In this document: positions 8,300-14,907 of the stretch, piece after piece
How positions within the stretch are numbered: the stretch's first letter is position 1
Layout: each line of letters begins with the position of its first letter
IMG/VR virus record: IMGVR_UViG_3300026078_000084
Coordinates: 1-25,931 of that record
Source of the DNA: a virus
Length of the DNA stretch: 25,931 bases
Reading direction: 5' to 3' (one strand)
The notes under the pieces: generated by a model
The model's input: the letters and a program-made list of their open reading frames with translations, nothing else
What the model was told of the DNA's origin: nothing
Database searches by the model: none
Translations under genes and position numbers: made by a program

Positions 8300-9024
8300 A
8301 TTGGTGAATCAAATTCGTCGTCGGATTCAATTTCTTCAACAGCGTCGGCCTCTTCAGTCTCAACACTGCCATCGGTTCCCGAGATGGAAAGCTGCTTTGG
8401 CTTCCTATGCCGACGACCATCTTTTTTTGACACTATCTCTTCCTCGTTTTCCTCATCAATATCAGGCACTATATACTTACCCTCTTTATAGAGTGCCACT
8501 TCCTCACGTGCTTTATCAGCCAATTCCTTTAATTCGTTATGCCATTTGTAAGAAGATAAGGTTGAAATATCGATCCATGGCGTAGTAAGAGCCATACGAC
8601 CGCCTACCATGGCAATGTGCTTGCTTCCTATAAGGCTAATAGATTCCATGTCTTCCCCCCCTTTCACCTTAAAGCCACTCACGTGAAACTCAGCGGTGAT
8701 ATCATCATTGTGGTGAAGATCTATATCCTGTATGTCCAGTCCCTGCAGGGAGAAAACGCCATAGACCGCTGCCATGTGCACGCGAAGGTTCCTGAATACC
8801 TCGCGCATATCGTCCACGATGATCCCTTTGCCGTCAACCTTGTGCCGATCGTAAGGACCTTTACCCTCGGTCATTTCATATTTATAATTGCAGAAGTCGT
8901 CAACGATGACTGCCTCAGTGATCTTATAAGGCCTTTTGTTTAGGTTAAGTAACGCGTCAGCGATCGCGGCAAGATCTTTTTGTGTTACCGGATTTTCCTT
9001 TGTTCCTTTTTTGGGCTTTGCCAT
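8296..9024 (-). CDS. Phage hypothetical protein with acidic tail
   Basis: A 242-residue protein. The first 180 residues look globular (RPYKITEAVIVDDFCNYKYE near 31-50; an Asp-rich LQGLDIQDIDLHHNDD near 92-108). The last 50 residues are strongly acidic and low in complexity (TEEADAVEEIESDDEFDSPI). The tail pattern resembles that of DNA-mimic or single-strand-binding-associated proteins, but no such domain is visible. Its stop overlaps the helicase start by four bases (ATGA). Function unknown; its place between the methyltransferase and the helicase suggests a role in DNA metabolism. Confidence 0.75.
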   Translation of the reverse strand: MAKPKKGTKENPVTQKDLAAIADALLNLNKRPYKITEAVIVDDFCNYKYEMTEGKGPYDRHKVDGKGIIVDDMREVFRNLRVHMAAVYGVFSLQGLDIQDIDLHHNDDITAEFHVSGFKVKGGEDMESISLIGSKHIAMVGGRMALTTPWIDISTLSSYKWHNELKELADKAREEVALYKEGKYIVPDIDEENEEEIVSKKDGRRHRKPKQLSISGTDGSVETEEADAVEEIESDDEFDSPI

Positions 9025-9048
9025 AGTGATTGTTTATTTTGAAGGTTA

Positions 9049-10614
9049 TTAAGCGATTTTTCGGTTATGTCCAATAAGGCGGGATGCAAGCGCTTCGGTC
9101 CATCTTTTCACCACGAGTGGCACCACACTATTTCCGATGAACTTTTTTTGATCTGTCTGGTTTCCCGCCAATTTGTATTCAATCGGGAAACCCTGTATTC
9201 GAAGTAATTCATGTACACGAAGCATGCGCATCTTTATGTCAACAATACCATATACAGCCATGAACTGTTTGATGCGGATCATTACTTCGCTATCACCTTC
9301 ATAAATTGGGACCAGGAAATTTCCTGTTTCAGCTTGTACAACGTAGAGCGGTGCTTTATCCTGTCGCGCAATTATTACCGGGCATGGACCATCAGTAGAC
9401 TGGATGTGACCGCCGTGCGACGGATTTACCAGATAATGATATTTCCTGTTGGCCGTTATTGTCGGTGCTGGCTGATCAATTGATACGGGTTTGTTGTCGT
9501 AGTTTGTCGGCATAATGAAGGGAGCGCAAGTAATAACGCGATGCTTATCATTCGGCATAACGGTTCCGGCAGGATGCTCGATCGACAGTACCTGAGCAGA
9601 TATCATTGCTATGCGATCCTTTGTCGGAATCGTTGGAGCGGGTTTGTCTATCGCTGAAATATTATCTCCATTGCCGTAATATGCAGCCAAGAATCGAGCT
9701 TGTACCAAATATTGGTTATTGAATGTGGTAACAGTCCCTGCCGGCTTCCCTATGCTAACAACCTTACCGGTAGGCTTCCCGCTATAGTATTTGGTGATAA
9801 ATGAAGTATCGCCTTTAGCTACAAACTTTACCAATCCAGCATATATCCTTTCCAGGGAGCTATCAACGAGGGGAACCTTTCGGTTAAATATACTTTCCCC
9901 TTCATCATCAAAATCAAGAACGTCCTTCACTGCCTTCCATTTCTGAAGATCGCCATGCATAGAAAACTTTGAGGGGTTCTTGGCATGCGTTGGTTCAGGC
10001 CAAACGATCGGCAAACCCGGTCGCGCAAATATTCCAAATAACCGGTTACGGCTTGTATAGGCTCCGTAATTGGCGCTGTTCAATTCTTTCCAGTCATCTA
10101 CATAGCCATGACTACAGATCAATTTTCTCCATCTCATCCAATCCTGACCGTTCTTTCTTGACATCGGTTTGCCTTTTTCGTCAAGCGGTCCCCAACTCAT
10201 GAACTCTACGACATTTTCTATCTGTACATAATCAGGTTGAAGTGCAACGATATACCTGTCAAGGTGATCTGCCAGGGTCCGGCTGTCAGCATCCCGCGGT
10301 TGACCGCCCTTCGCCTTAGAGAAATTTGTGCATTCGAGAGATGCCCAAAGAATTACAAATGCATTGGGGCATTTCATCTTATAATAGCCAACGAGTTTAA
10401 TCAGTTCTGTTAAATCCAACGTGCGGATGTCTTCTTCAAAATGTTTTACATCAGGATGATTCAACCAGTGTGATTTGATCGCCTTTGGATCATGATTAAT
10501 GCAGGCAATAACTTTTGCAAGGCTGATATCCTCTAATTCAGCCTGCACAAAGCCCGTGGTCGTTCCACCAGCACCACAAAAAAGGTCAATAACCAAGAAT
10601 AATGGATCGTTCAT
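9049..10614 (-). CDS. DNA cytosine-C5 methyltransferase
   Basis: I start this gene at 10614 (521 residues) rather than 10638. The ATG there overlaps the TGA of the upstream gene as ATGA, and the protein then begins MNDPLFLVIDLFCGAGG, the usual distance to motif I. Other C5-methylase motifs are ECTNFS with the catalytic Cys95 (motif IV, Glu94 where Pro is usual), ENV at 133-135 (motif VI), SRNRLFGI (motif VIII, about 188-195) and GNSVVP (motif X, about 494-499). Between motifs VIII and X, in the target-recognition region, lie five short repeats of the type KPAPTIxTxDR (about 290-427). It methylates cytosine in phage DNA; the target sequence is unknown, and no restriction partner is seen. Confidence 0.92.
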   Translation of the reverse strand: MNDPLFLVIDLFCGAGGTTTGFVQAELEDISLAKVIACINHDPKAIKSHWLNHPDVKHFEEDIRTLDLTELIKLVGYYKMKCPNAFVILWASLECTNFSKAKGGQPRDADSRTLADHLDRYIVALQPDYVQIENVVEFMSWGPLDEKGKPMSRKNGQDWMRWRKLICSHGYVDDWKELNSANYGAYTSRNRLFGIFARPGLPIVWPEPTHAKNPSKFSMHGDLQKWKAVKDVLDFDDEGESIFNRKVPLVDSSLERIYAGLVKFVAKGDTSFITKYYSGKPTGKVVSIGKPAGTVTTFNNQYLVQARFLAAYYGNGDNISAIDKPAPTIPTKDRIAMISAQVLSIEHPAGTVMPNDKHRVITCAPFIMPTNYDNKPVSIDQPAPTITANRKYHYLVNPSHGGHIQSTDGPCPVIIARQDKAPLYVVQAETGNFLVPIYEGDSEVMIRIKQFMAVYGIVDIKMRMLRVHELLRIQGFPIEYKLAGNQTDQKKFIGNSVVPLVVKRWTEALASRLIGHNRKIA

Positions 10615-11462
10615 TGTAATAAATTTTGTAGTGACCAATTATTCTTAAAAGTTGCTTCGCCTCGAATTTCCATGTCTATCAGGTCTGACAACAATCCCGG
10701 GCGGTGCCTGGCGCCAACCTTCAGATCATTCAAACTCCCGAGAATACAAAAAACGCAACTGACCCGATCATTCCCATATGCATAAGCGGGGTGAAAAGGC
10801 CACCATCCGGGGACTGAATTATTTAATCTGTAATATTCCCTGGCCTCAGAAAGAAGTTGAGAATTCATGTTATAGGTGCTCCAAACTTCTTCAGTTGAAA
10901 AGTTGAATATCGGGTACCATGTTATGGCAAGTCTTTTTCCAGATGTGAAGTTTGCAATGGACTCTTCCACAGTCATGCCCTTATAAAAAGCACTTGTGAT
11001 ACTCCACCTAATTTCAAGAGGATTCTTTTTCGCCCTGGCACGGCTCTCTTCGGCCCTTACACCTTCGCAACTGATAATAAAGTCATGTCCGCATTTCCGA
11101 AGAAAAGAATTAATCGGACCTCGCTTTAGATCACTGGTACAGTATCTATTAACCGCACTGCTCCAAAATGGCTTACCTGTACCCGCCAGTTTTCCTAAAC
11201 GATCTTCCCAATGGTCCAATAAATCGCGGTCGTCTGAACGATGACCAATATATAAAGGGATATCAAATTCTCCTTGCAACTTTTTACACATCATCATGCT
11301 TTCGGTCCATTCTATTCTACCGAGATCTGCATGTACCAAAGCTTCAACTGTAAATCCCCAATTCGTTAGCGACTTAACCATAGCCTGACCATCCTTCCCC
11401 CCTGATATGCTGCTATAAAGCTTTGCGCCTTTGGAAATAGCTGAGTTTACTAAGTCGATCAT
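10611..11462 (-). CDS. PAPS reductase-like PP-loop protein
   Basis: A 283-residue adenine-nucleotide alpha-hydrolase-fold protein. The PP-loop is SISGGKDGQAM (18-28), with Gly25 where most members have Ser or Thr. Also present are YCTSDLKRGP (107-116), GVRAEESRAR (134-143) and a CVFC pair (236-239) with Cys108, which could bind metal or an Fe-S cluster. This is the PAPS reductase/DndC-like group often found in phages, where sulfur assimilation, base thiolation or DNA phosphorothioation have all been suggested. Overlap with the C5 methyltransferase (ATGA at 10611-10614) suggests a joint role in DNA modification. Substrate unknown. Confidence 0.88.
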   Translation of the reverse strand: MIDLVNSAISKGAKLYSSISGGKDGQAMVKSLTNWGFTVEALVHADLGRIEWTESMMMCKKLQGEFDIPLYIGHRSDDRDLLDHWEDRLGKLAGTGKPFWSSAVNRYCTSDLKRGPINSFLRKCGHDFIISCEGVRAEESRARAKKNPLEIRWSITSAFYKGMTVEESIANFTSGKRLAITWYPIFNFSTEEVWSTYNMNSQLLSEAREYYRLNNSVPGWWPFHPAYAYGNDRVSCVFCILGSLNDLKVGARHRPGLLSDLIDMEIRGEATFKNNWSLQNLLQ

Positions 11463-11488
11463 AATGAATCCAAGGTTATCGATCCAGG

Positions 11489-11776
11489 TTAATTGTCTTT
11501 TTTACTTACGAGAGGTCTTGCCGATTTTTGATATGTATATCGGCGTGATAAACCGGACATATAAAGCCCGAGGTTTTCTGCTTTGTGCAGCTCTTCAACC
11601 ATTTTCTTATCTACACTGGGATAGATATACGCCACGCCATGCATAAACTGTATGAATATATCAGTACCATTGGTGCCGTAATACTCTATACTATTCGAGG
11701 GCTTGTTGGCGATCTCGAAGCCCTCAAGCTGTTTATCTACGTTATATTCGTCCGGGTTGATAAAATATTTTTCCAT
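11489..11776 (-). CDS. KTSC-domain-like small protein
   Basis: A 95-residue protein. Residues about 27-80 (SNSIEYYGTNGTDIFIQF, GVAYIYPSVDKKMVEEL, AENLGLYMSGLSRRY) follow the KTSC domain pattern: S-x-x-I, an F-x-x-G-x-x-Y-x-Y strand pair, then an A-x-x-x-G-x-Y helix end. KTSC domains are small and occur alone or next to lysyl-tRNA synthetase or nuclease domains; their function is unclear. It starts two bases downstream of the 99-residue gene and belongs to the leftward operon. Confidence 0.75.
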   Translation of the reverse strand: MEKYFINPDEYNVDKQLEGFEIANKPSNSIEYYGTNGTDIFIQFMHGVAYIYPSVDKKMVEELHKAENLGLYMSGLSRRYTYQKSARPLVSKKDN

Positions 11777-11778
11777 GA

Positions 11779-12078
11779 TTATGTAAATTCAAATCGTTCG
11801 TTTTCTTTTACTATTGTCGTTTTAAAAGGAAGCTTCTCTCGCGGCACTTTTTCAATCTGATCCATAAGGCCTGTCGAACCTGTAAAAATCACGTGCTTCG
11901 TTTGATTCAGTTCTATTTGCAGATGCAGGCATTTTCCTGATGCCTTTTCGAATTTTGATTTCTCAATCTTATAATCGAGCACCACGATCTCCCGATTTAA
12001 GATGCGGTCGATCTTTATTTTGTCGCCGGTGAAGGCGACGCGGGAGGATGTTATCTGAAAGTCTTTGAATGCGTTCAT
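11779..12078 (-). CDS. Phage hypothetical protein overlapping the RT gene
   Basis: A 99-residue protein (MNAFKDFQITSSRVAFTGDK start), rich in beta-strand-type sequence and lysine, with FTGSTGLMDQIEKVP near 65-80. Its first 110 bases overlap, in another frame, the last 36 codons of the reverse transcriptase. The balanced composition and the tight two-base spacing to the KTSC gene suggest this frame is the older gene and that the RT gene has come to run into it. No family recognised; a single-strand-binding or other replication accessory role would be guesswork. Confidence 0.7.
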   Translation of the reverse strand: MNAFKDFQITSSRVAFTGDKIKIDRILNREIVVLDYKIEKSKFEKASGKCLHLQIELNQTKHVIFTGSTGLMDQIEKVPREKLPFKTTIVKENERFEFT

Positions 12079-13027
12079 TGCTTAGTAAGGTTTTGAGTAA
12101 GTGCCCGCAGTTTGCATGACAACACCAACCATAATAACTTGCTATTGATAGTCTATTGGGGCGGCTTGCCACCATGCGAGCGAAATTTTGTTTAATGGAT
12201 TTTCTAAGTAATGTATGCGAGTGGTAAAATCTATAACCGACAAAGTCGATTCCCCTGGATTCTACCGGAAACACTTGATAGTTTTCTTTTACGGTCAGAT
12301 TAAGGCGCTCTTTTAAATAACCGGTAATATCGGAAAGCAGAACGTGCAGGTAGGATTTGTCATGGTGAAGGATCACCAGATCATCAGCATAGCGGAAATA
12401 ATACCGAACCTGCTTCTGCTCTTTAATCCAATGGTCGAAATAAGTAAGATAAAAATTCGCAAAATATTGGCTGAGATAATTGCCGATAGGAAGTCCGCTG
12501 GCACTGTCGATGATCTCATCCAGAAGCCAAAGCAGATCCTGATCTTTAAATTTCCGGCGGAGCAAATGCTTTAATATGGGATGATCGACAGATGGATAAA
12601 ACTTTTTAATGTCCAATTTCAGGCAGTATGTAGTGCCGGATGAATCCCGCAAATCCCGCTTAATGCCCAGAGCGGCCGCATGAATGCCTTTCCCCTTTAT
12701 GCAGGAATAAGTATCCGCCGTGAACGTGGAGCAAAATACCGGCTCCAATACATTCATTATGGCATGATGTACAATGCGATCCGGAAAATAAGGAAGCCTG
12801 AATACCTCGCGTTCTTTTGGCTCGTAAATTTTAAAGGTAGTGTACTTCGAAGTAGAGTAAGTCTTACTTAAAAGAGAATTATGTAACCAGAGTATATTGG
12901 TTTCACGGTTTTTGTCGTGAATATGAATCCCATATTGTTTTGATTTCCCTTTTCTGGCTATTGCATCTGCCAGATTGAGATTATCAATACTACAAATTCG
13001 CCGATATAAATTTCCTATCCGCTTCAT
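11969..13027 (-). CDS. Diversity-generating retroelement reverse transcriptase
   Basis: A 352-residue reverse transcriptase. Visible motifs are LKLDIKKFYPSVD with the first catalytic Asp139, IGNYLSQYFANFYL (181-194) and FRYADDLVIL with YADD at 213-216. The IGNxxSQ form of motif 4, with SQ where retroviral and group II enzymes have QG, is a hallmark of DGR reverse transcriptases. Size fits the family. It reads the template RNA encoded just upstream (13137-13200), misincorporating opposite adenines, so that the cDNA replaces variable repeats in the two target genes. No maturase or endonuclease domain is present, so it is not a group II intron, and no retron msr/msd lies next to it. The last 36 codons overlap the next gene out of frame and are probably not conserved. 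Confidence 0.95.
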   Translation of the reverse strand: MKRIGNLYRRICSIDNLNLADAIARKGKSKQYGIHIHDKNRETNILWLHNSLLSKTYSTSKYTTFKIYEPKEREVFRLPYFPDRIVHHAIMNVLEPVFCSTFTADTYSCIKGKGIHAAALGIKRDLRDSSGTTYCLKLDIKKFYPSVDHPILKHLLRRKFKDQDLLWLLDEIIDSASGLPIGNYLSQYFANFYLTYFDHWIKEQKQVRYYFRYADDLVILHHDKSYLHVLLSDITGYLKERLNLTVKENYQVFPVESRGIDFVGYRFYHSHTLLRKSIKQNFARMVASRPNRLSIASYYGWCCHANCGHLLKTLLSNERIQRLSDNILPRRLHRRQNKDRPHLKSGDRGARL

Positions 13028-13136
13028 TATACAGGCCTTGTTTACGCGGTCGCTTTCCCGTTTCCGGTACCGGCGCCCTGGTTAAAAGAAACTTTTTTTG
13101 CCAAGGGGCAAGGTCTGTACTGCAAAATCAATCAAA
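13028..13136 (-). other. DGR template-to-RT spacer
   Basis: These 109 bases separate the template repeat from the RT start and should be part of the template RNA. By analogy with the Bordetella phage DGR, sequence downstream of the template repeat is needed to prime cDNA synthesis. Visible structure: a small hairpin TTGCC/GGCAA (13098-13102 with 13107-13111) and a 10-base palindrome CCGGTACCGG at 13064-13073. No open reading frame for an Avd-type accessory protein fits here. The functional role is inferred. Confidence 0.5.
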
Positions 13137-13200
13137 CAATGTGGGAGCTGACATTCGAATTCGTGTTATCGTAGTTGACATCGTTCAGGCGAAAGCCGGA
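13137..13200 (-). repeat. DGR template repeat (TR)
   Basis: A 64-base non-coding copy of the variable repeats, 42 bases beyond the stop of the nearer target gene and 109 bases before the RT. In the frame of the targets it would read GFRLNDVNYDNTNSNVSSHI then Val-stop. It has five Asn codons (AAC/AAT), the usual adenine-rich codons of DGR templates. Of 17 coding-strand adenines, 13 differ in VR1 and 15 in VR2. None of the other 47 bases differs in VR1, and only the outermost differs in VR2. This one-directional adenine pattern identifies it as the donor. Confidence 0.96.
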
Positions 13201-13242
13201 AAGCGAAGCCGCCAGCCACAGCAGTACACAACCTGTTTTATT

Positions 13243-13638
13243 TTATTCCAATACCATTAAATCGCGATAAAGAGATTCAAACTGCTTTGCAGCATATTCT
13301 GCGAGCTTCCGTGTTCGATATACAAGGCGGGAGCCGACAGACGAATACGCGTCATCGCAGCGGACAGCGTGCAGGCGAAAGCCGGATGGATTATTCTCAG
13401 CCTTTTCGAGATCGAACCAAGGATAATATTTGTCTTCCTCGCAATTAGTCCAATCCGGCGTCCAGTCCTTATTGCCATTATCAACGTAGTTCATTGCCTC
13501 ATTGACAATAATGAGTTTGCTTGTGGCTGTCAATGCTTTTTTGTGCTGCTCAGGAAAGACTGAAAAATCAGGCAGAACCGTTTCAGGGTTATAACCTTTT
13601 ACCTTACAGGCATCTTCGAAAGTTTTGATTTGTTTCAT
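13243..13638 (-). CDS. DGR variable protein 1
   Basis: A 131-residue target protein. Residues 1-70 form a helical part (IKTFEDACKVKGYNPE at 4-19) also present in variable protein 2. KYYPWFDLEKA (70-80) precedes the variable stretch at 85-105 (GFRLHAVRCDDAYSSVGSRL). A non-templated tail, LAEYAAKQFESLYRDL (112-127), ends the protein. The WYPWF...GFRL...VGSRLVF...AxYAAxQFxxLY layout occurs in small Bacteroidetes phage proteins, but I know no function. No signal peptide or phage-tail feature is visible. Eleven codons differ from the template, all through adenine changes. Confidence 0.9.
   Translation of the reverse strand: MKQIKTFEDACKVKGYNPETVLPDFSVFPEQHKKALTATSKLIIVNEAMNYVDNGNKDWTPDWTNCEEDKYYPWFDLEKAENNPSGFRLHAVRCDDAYSSVGSRLVYRTRKLAEYAAKQFESLYRDLMVLE
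13323..13386 (-). repeat. DGR variable repeat 1 (VR1)
   Basis: This repeat aligns without gaps to the template repeat over 64 bases with 13 differences, every one at a template adenine on the coding strand. Changed codons correspond to residues 90, 91, 93, 94, 96, 97, 98, 100, 102, 104 and 105 of variable protein 1 (for example AAC to CAC, AAC to CGC, AAT to TCT). The constant part encodes SGFRL at the upstream end. Confidence 0.95.
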
Positions 13639-13673
13639 TTTTTACGCTTGAAATATTGGTGAAAAGTGAAGTT

Positions 13674-14150
13674 TTATATTTCAAAAAGATTGCTGTATAA
13701 CCCCAGGAATTGATTAGCCGCATAGCGAGCAAGTTCTTCCGTTATAAAAACAAGGCGGGAGCCGACACCCGAACCCGCGGCATCGCAGCCGACACCGTCC
13801 AGGCGAAAGCCGGGTTTATCCATATAGAACCAAGGGTACCATTTCCTTTCATTGGAGTTGTTATAATCGGGTACCCATTCCTTTTTGCCATTTGCAAGGA
13901 AATTCAAGGCCCTCACTACTACTTTCAGTTGTTTATAAGCAACTTCGTCCTGTTCGTCTGATTCATGCCAAACGTCGTCAGTATCGATATCAAGGATTTC
14001 GCAGGCATCAGCGAAAGTTTTTATTCTGTCAGTGGGCTTTTCAGAGAAAAACGGTTTGCCGAAAGTGTCTTCAAGGACGGCCTTAAAATCATCAGAAGCT
14101 TTCGGATAAAGTTTTTTGGCATTGCCTTCGTCAATAACTAATTGTTTCAT
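13674..14150 (-). CDS. DGR variable protein 2
   Basis: A 158-residue paralogue of variable protein 1. I choose the ATG at 14150 (MKQLVIDEGNAKKLYPKASD) because it lies 20 bases after the upstream gene; the longer frame from 14252 overlaps that gene and adds an unlikely leader. The N-terminal 40 residues are extra relative to protein 1. RIKTFADACEILDID (42-56) and KWYPWFYM (103-110) match protein 1. The variable stretch is at 113-133 (GFRLDGVGCDAAGSGVGSRL), followed by LARYAANQFLGLYSNLF (140-156). Its variable positions are unusually glycine- and alanine-rich in this copy, perhaps an inert or recently mutated state. Confidence 0.9.
   Translation of the reverse strand: MKQLVIDEGNAKKLYPKASDDFKAVLEDTFGKPFFSEKPTDRIKTFADACEILDIDTDDVWHESDEQDEVAYKQLKVVVRALNFLANGKKEWVPDYNNSNERKWYPWFYMDKPGFRLDGVGCDAAGSGVGSRLVFITEELARYAANQFLGLYSNLFEI
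13751..13814 (-). repeat. DGR variable repeat 2 (VR2)
   Basis: This repeat aligns gap-free to the template repeat, with 15 of 17 coding-strand adenines changed plus one non-adenine difference at the outermost base (13814), which probably marks the homology edge. Homology with the template also continues three bases further at the other edge (13748-13750). VR1 and VR2 differ from each other at eight of the adenine positions, so the two targets have been mutated independently. Confidence 0.95.
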
Positions 14151-14169
14151 GTTGAAGTTTATAAGTGTT

Positions 14170-14907
14170 TTAAAATGGGGTTTTGTTAAAAGGTATTTCC
14201 ATACCTGCTTCGGCAATATGAACAGTCTTACCGGTAACTTCCTGCACTTCACGTTGAAATCTCAATGCATCACTGTTGCCGTCGGAAAGGTGAATCAGTA
14301 CGATGTTGTTTACCTGGCTGAGATCATTTGCCTTTAAAAGCTCTTTACAGGTCTGGATGCTCATATGGCCTTCTATGACATGGTCGCGGTATTTCTTCGC
14401 CACACCGGCCTCGTATTGCTCCTGTAGTATGTTTTCGCAGTAATTGGCTTCCAGGATGATATTGTTCAGACCTGAGAACTTATACCGGGAATAATAACTG
14501 TCTGTGAGGAAAAGAACGCTACCACATTCATCATGGTAGATCAGGTAGCCAAATGGTTGAGCGGCGCCATGCATCACGTCAAATGGAAGCACTTTGAAGT
14601 TTCCGATCATCGCCTGTTTACCGGATTCAAGATTCCATGCGCGGTGATGATCGCTTGTACCCATGGCTTTGTGTGTACCTGCTGAAGTATATGCATTAAT
14701 CCCTGCCCGTAATATATTATGCACCGATTTGCAATGGTCCTTATGTTCATGGGAGATAAGACAGCCAACAACTTTTTTAAGGTTGAAACCAAGTGCCTGC
14801 TGGATCCTGTCAAAGCGAACGCCACATTCAAGAATTAACGTCTCCTGATCATTACCCAGCAGGTAACTATTGCCGGCACTATTGCTTCCAATGATGGTCA
14901 ACTTCAT
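14170..14907 (-). CDS. Metallo-beta-lactamase-fold hydrolase/nuclease
   Basis: A 245-residue MBL-fold protein starting at the first strand (MKLTIIGSNSAGNSYLL). The metal motif is SHEHKDH (His53, His55, Asp57, His58). Further candidate ligands lie in VMHG (about 111-114), LTDS (about 133-136) and the late IHLSDGN. It resembles the YycJ/WalJ-type hydrolases that phages carry next to RecT, which points to a DNA nuclease in recombination rather than a lactamase. The ATG overlaps the recT stop (ATGA at 14904-14907). It may supply the exonuclease that RecT needs; this is inferred from position. Confidence 0.85.
   Translation of the reverse strand: MKLTIIGSNSAGNSYLLGNDQETLILECGVRFDRIQQALGFNLKKVVGCLISHEHKDHCKSVHNILRAGINAYTSAGTHKAMGTSDHHRAWNLESGKQAMIGNFKVLPFDVMHGAAQPFGYLIYHDECGSVLFLTDSYYSRYKFSGLNNIILEANYCENILQEQYEAGVAKKYRDHVIEGHMSIQTCKELLKANDLSQVNNIVLIHLSDGNSDALRFQREVQEVTGKTVHIAEAGMEIPFNKTPF

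Noticed and set aside
10615-10638. Extended methyltransferase start at 10638
   Set aside because: The ATG at 10614 overlaps the upstream TGA as ATGA, as in the rest of the operon, and leaves normal spacing to motif I.
11969-13027. RT as a retron or group II intron enzyme
   Set aside because: There is no maturase or endonuclease domain, no msr/msd hairpin, the motif is SQ-type, and the template/variable repeat pattern explains it as a DGR.
14151-14252. Extended N-terminus of variable protein 2 starting at 14252
   Set aside because: The extension overlaps the MBL gene for 83 bases and has an unlikely leader; the ATG at 14150 gives a start (MKQL) like that of variable protein 1 and a normal 20-base gap.
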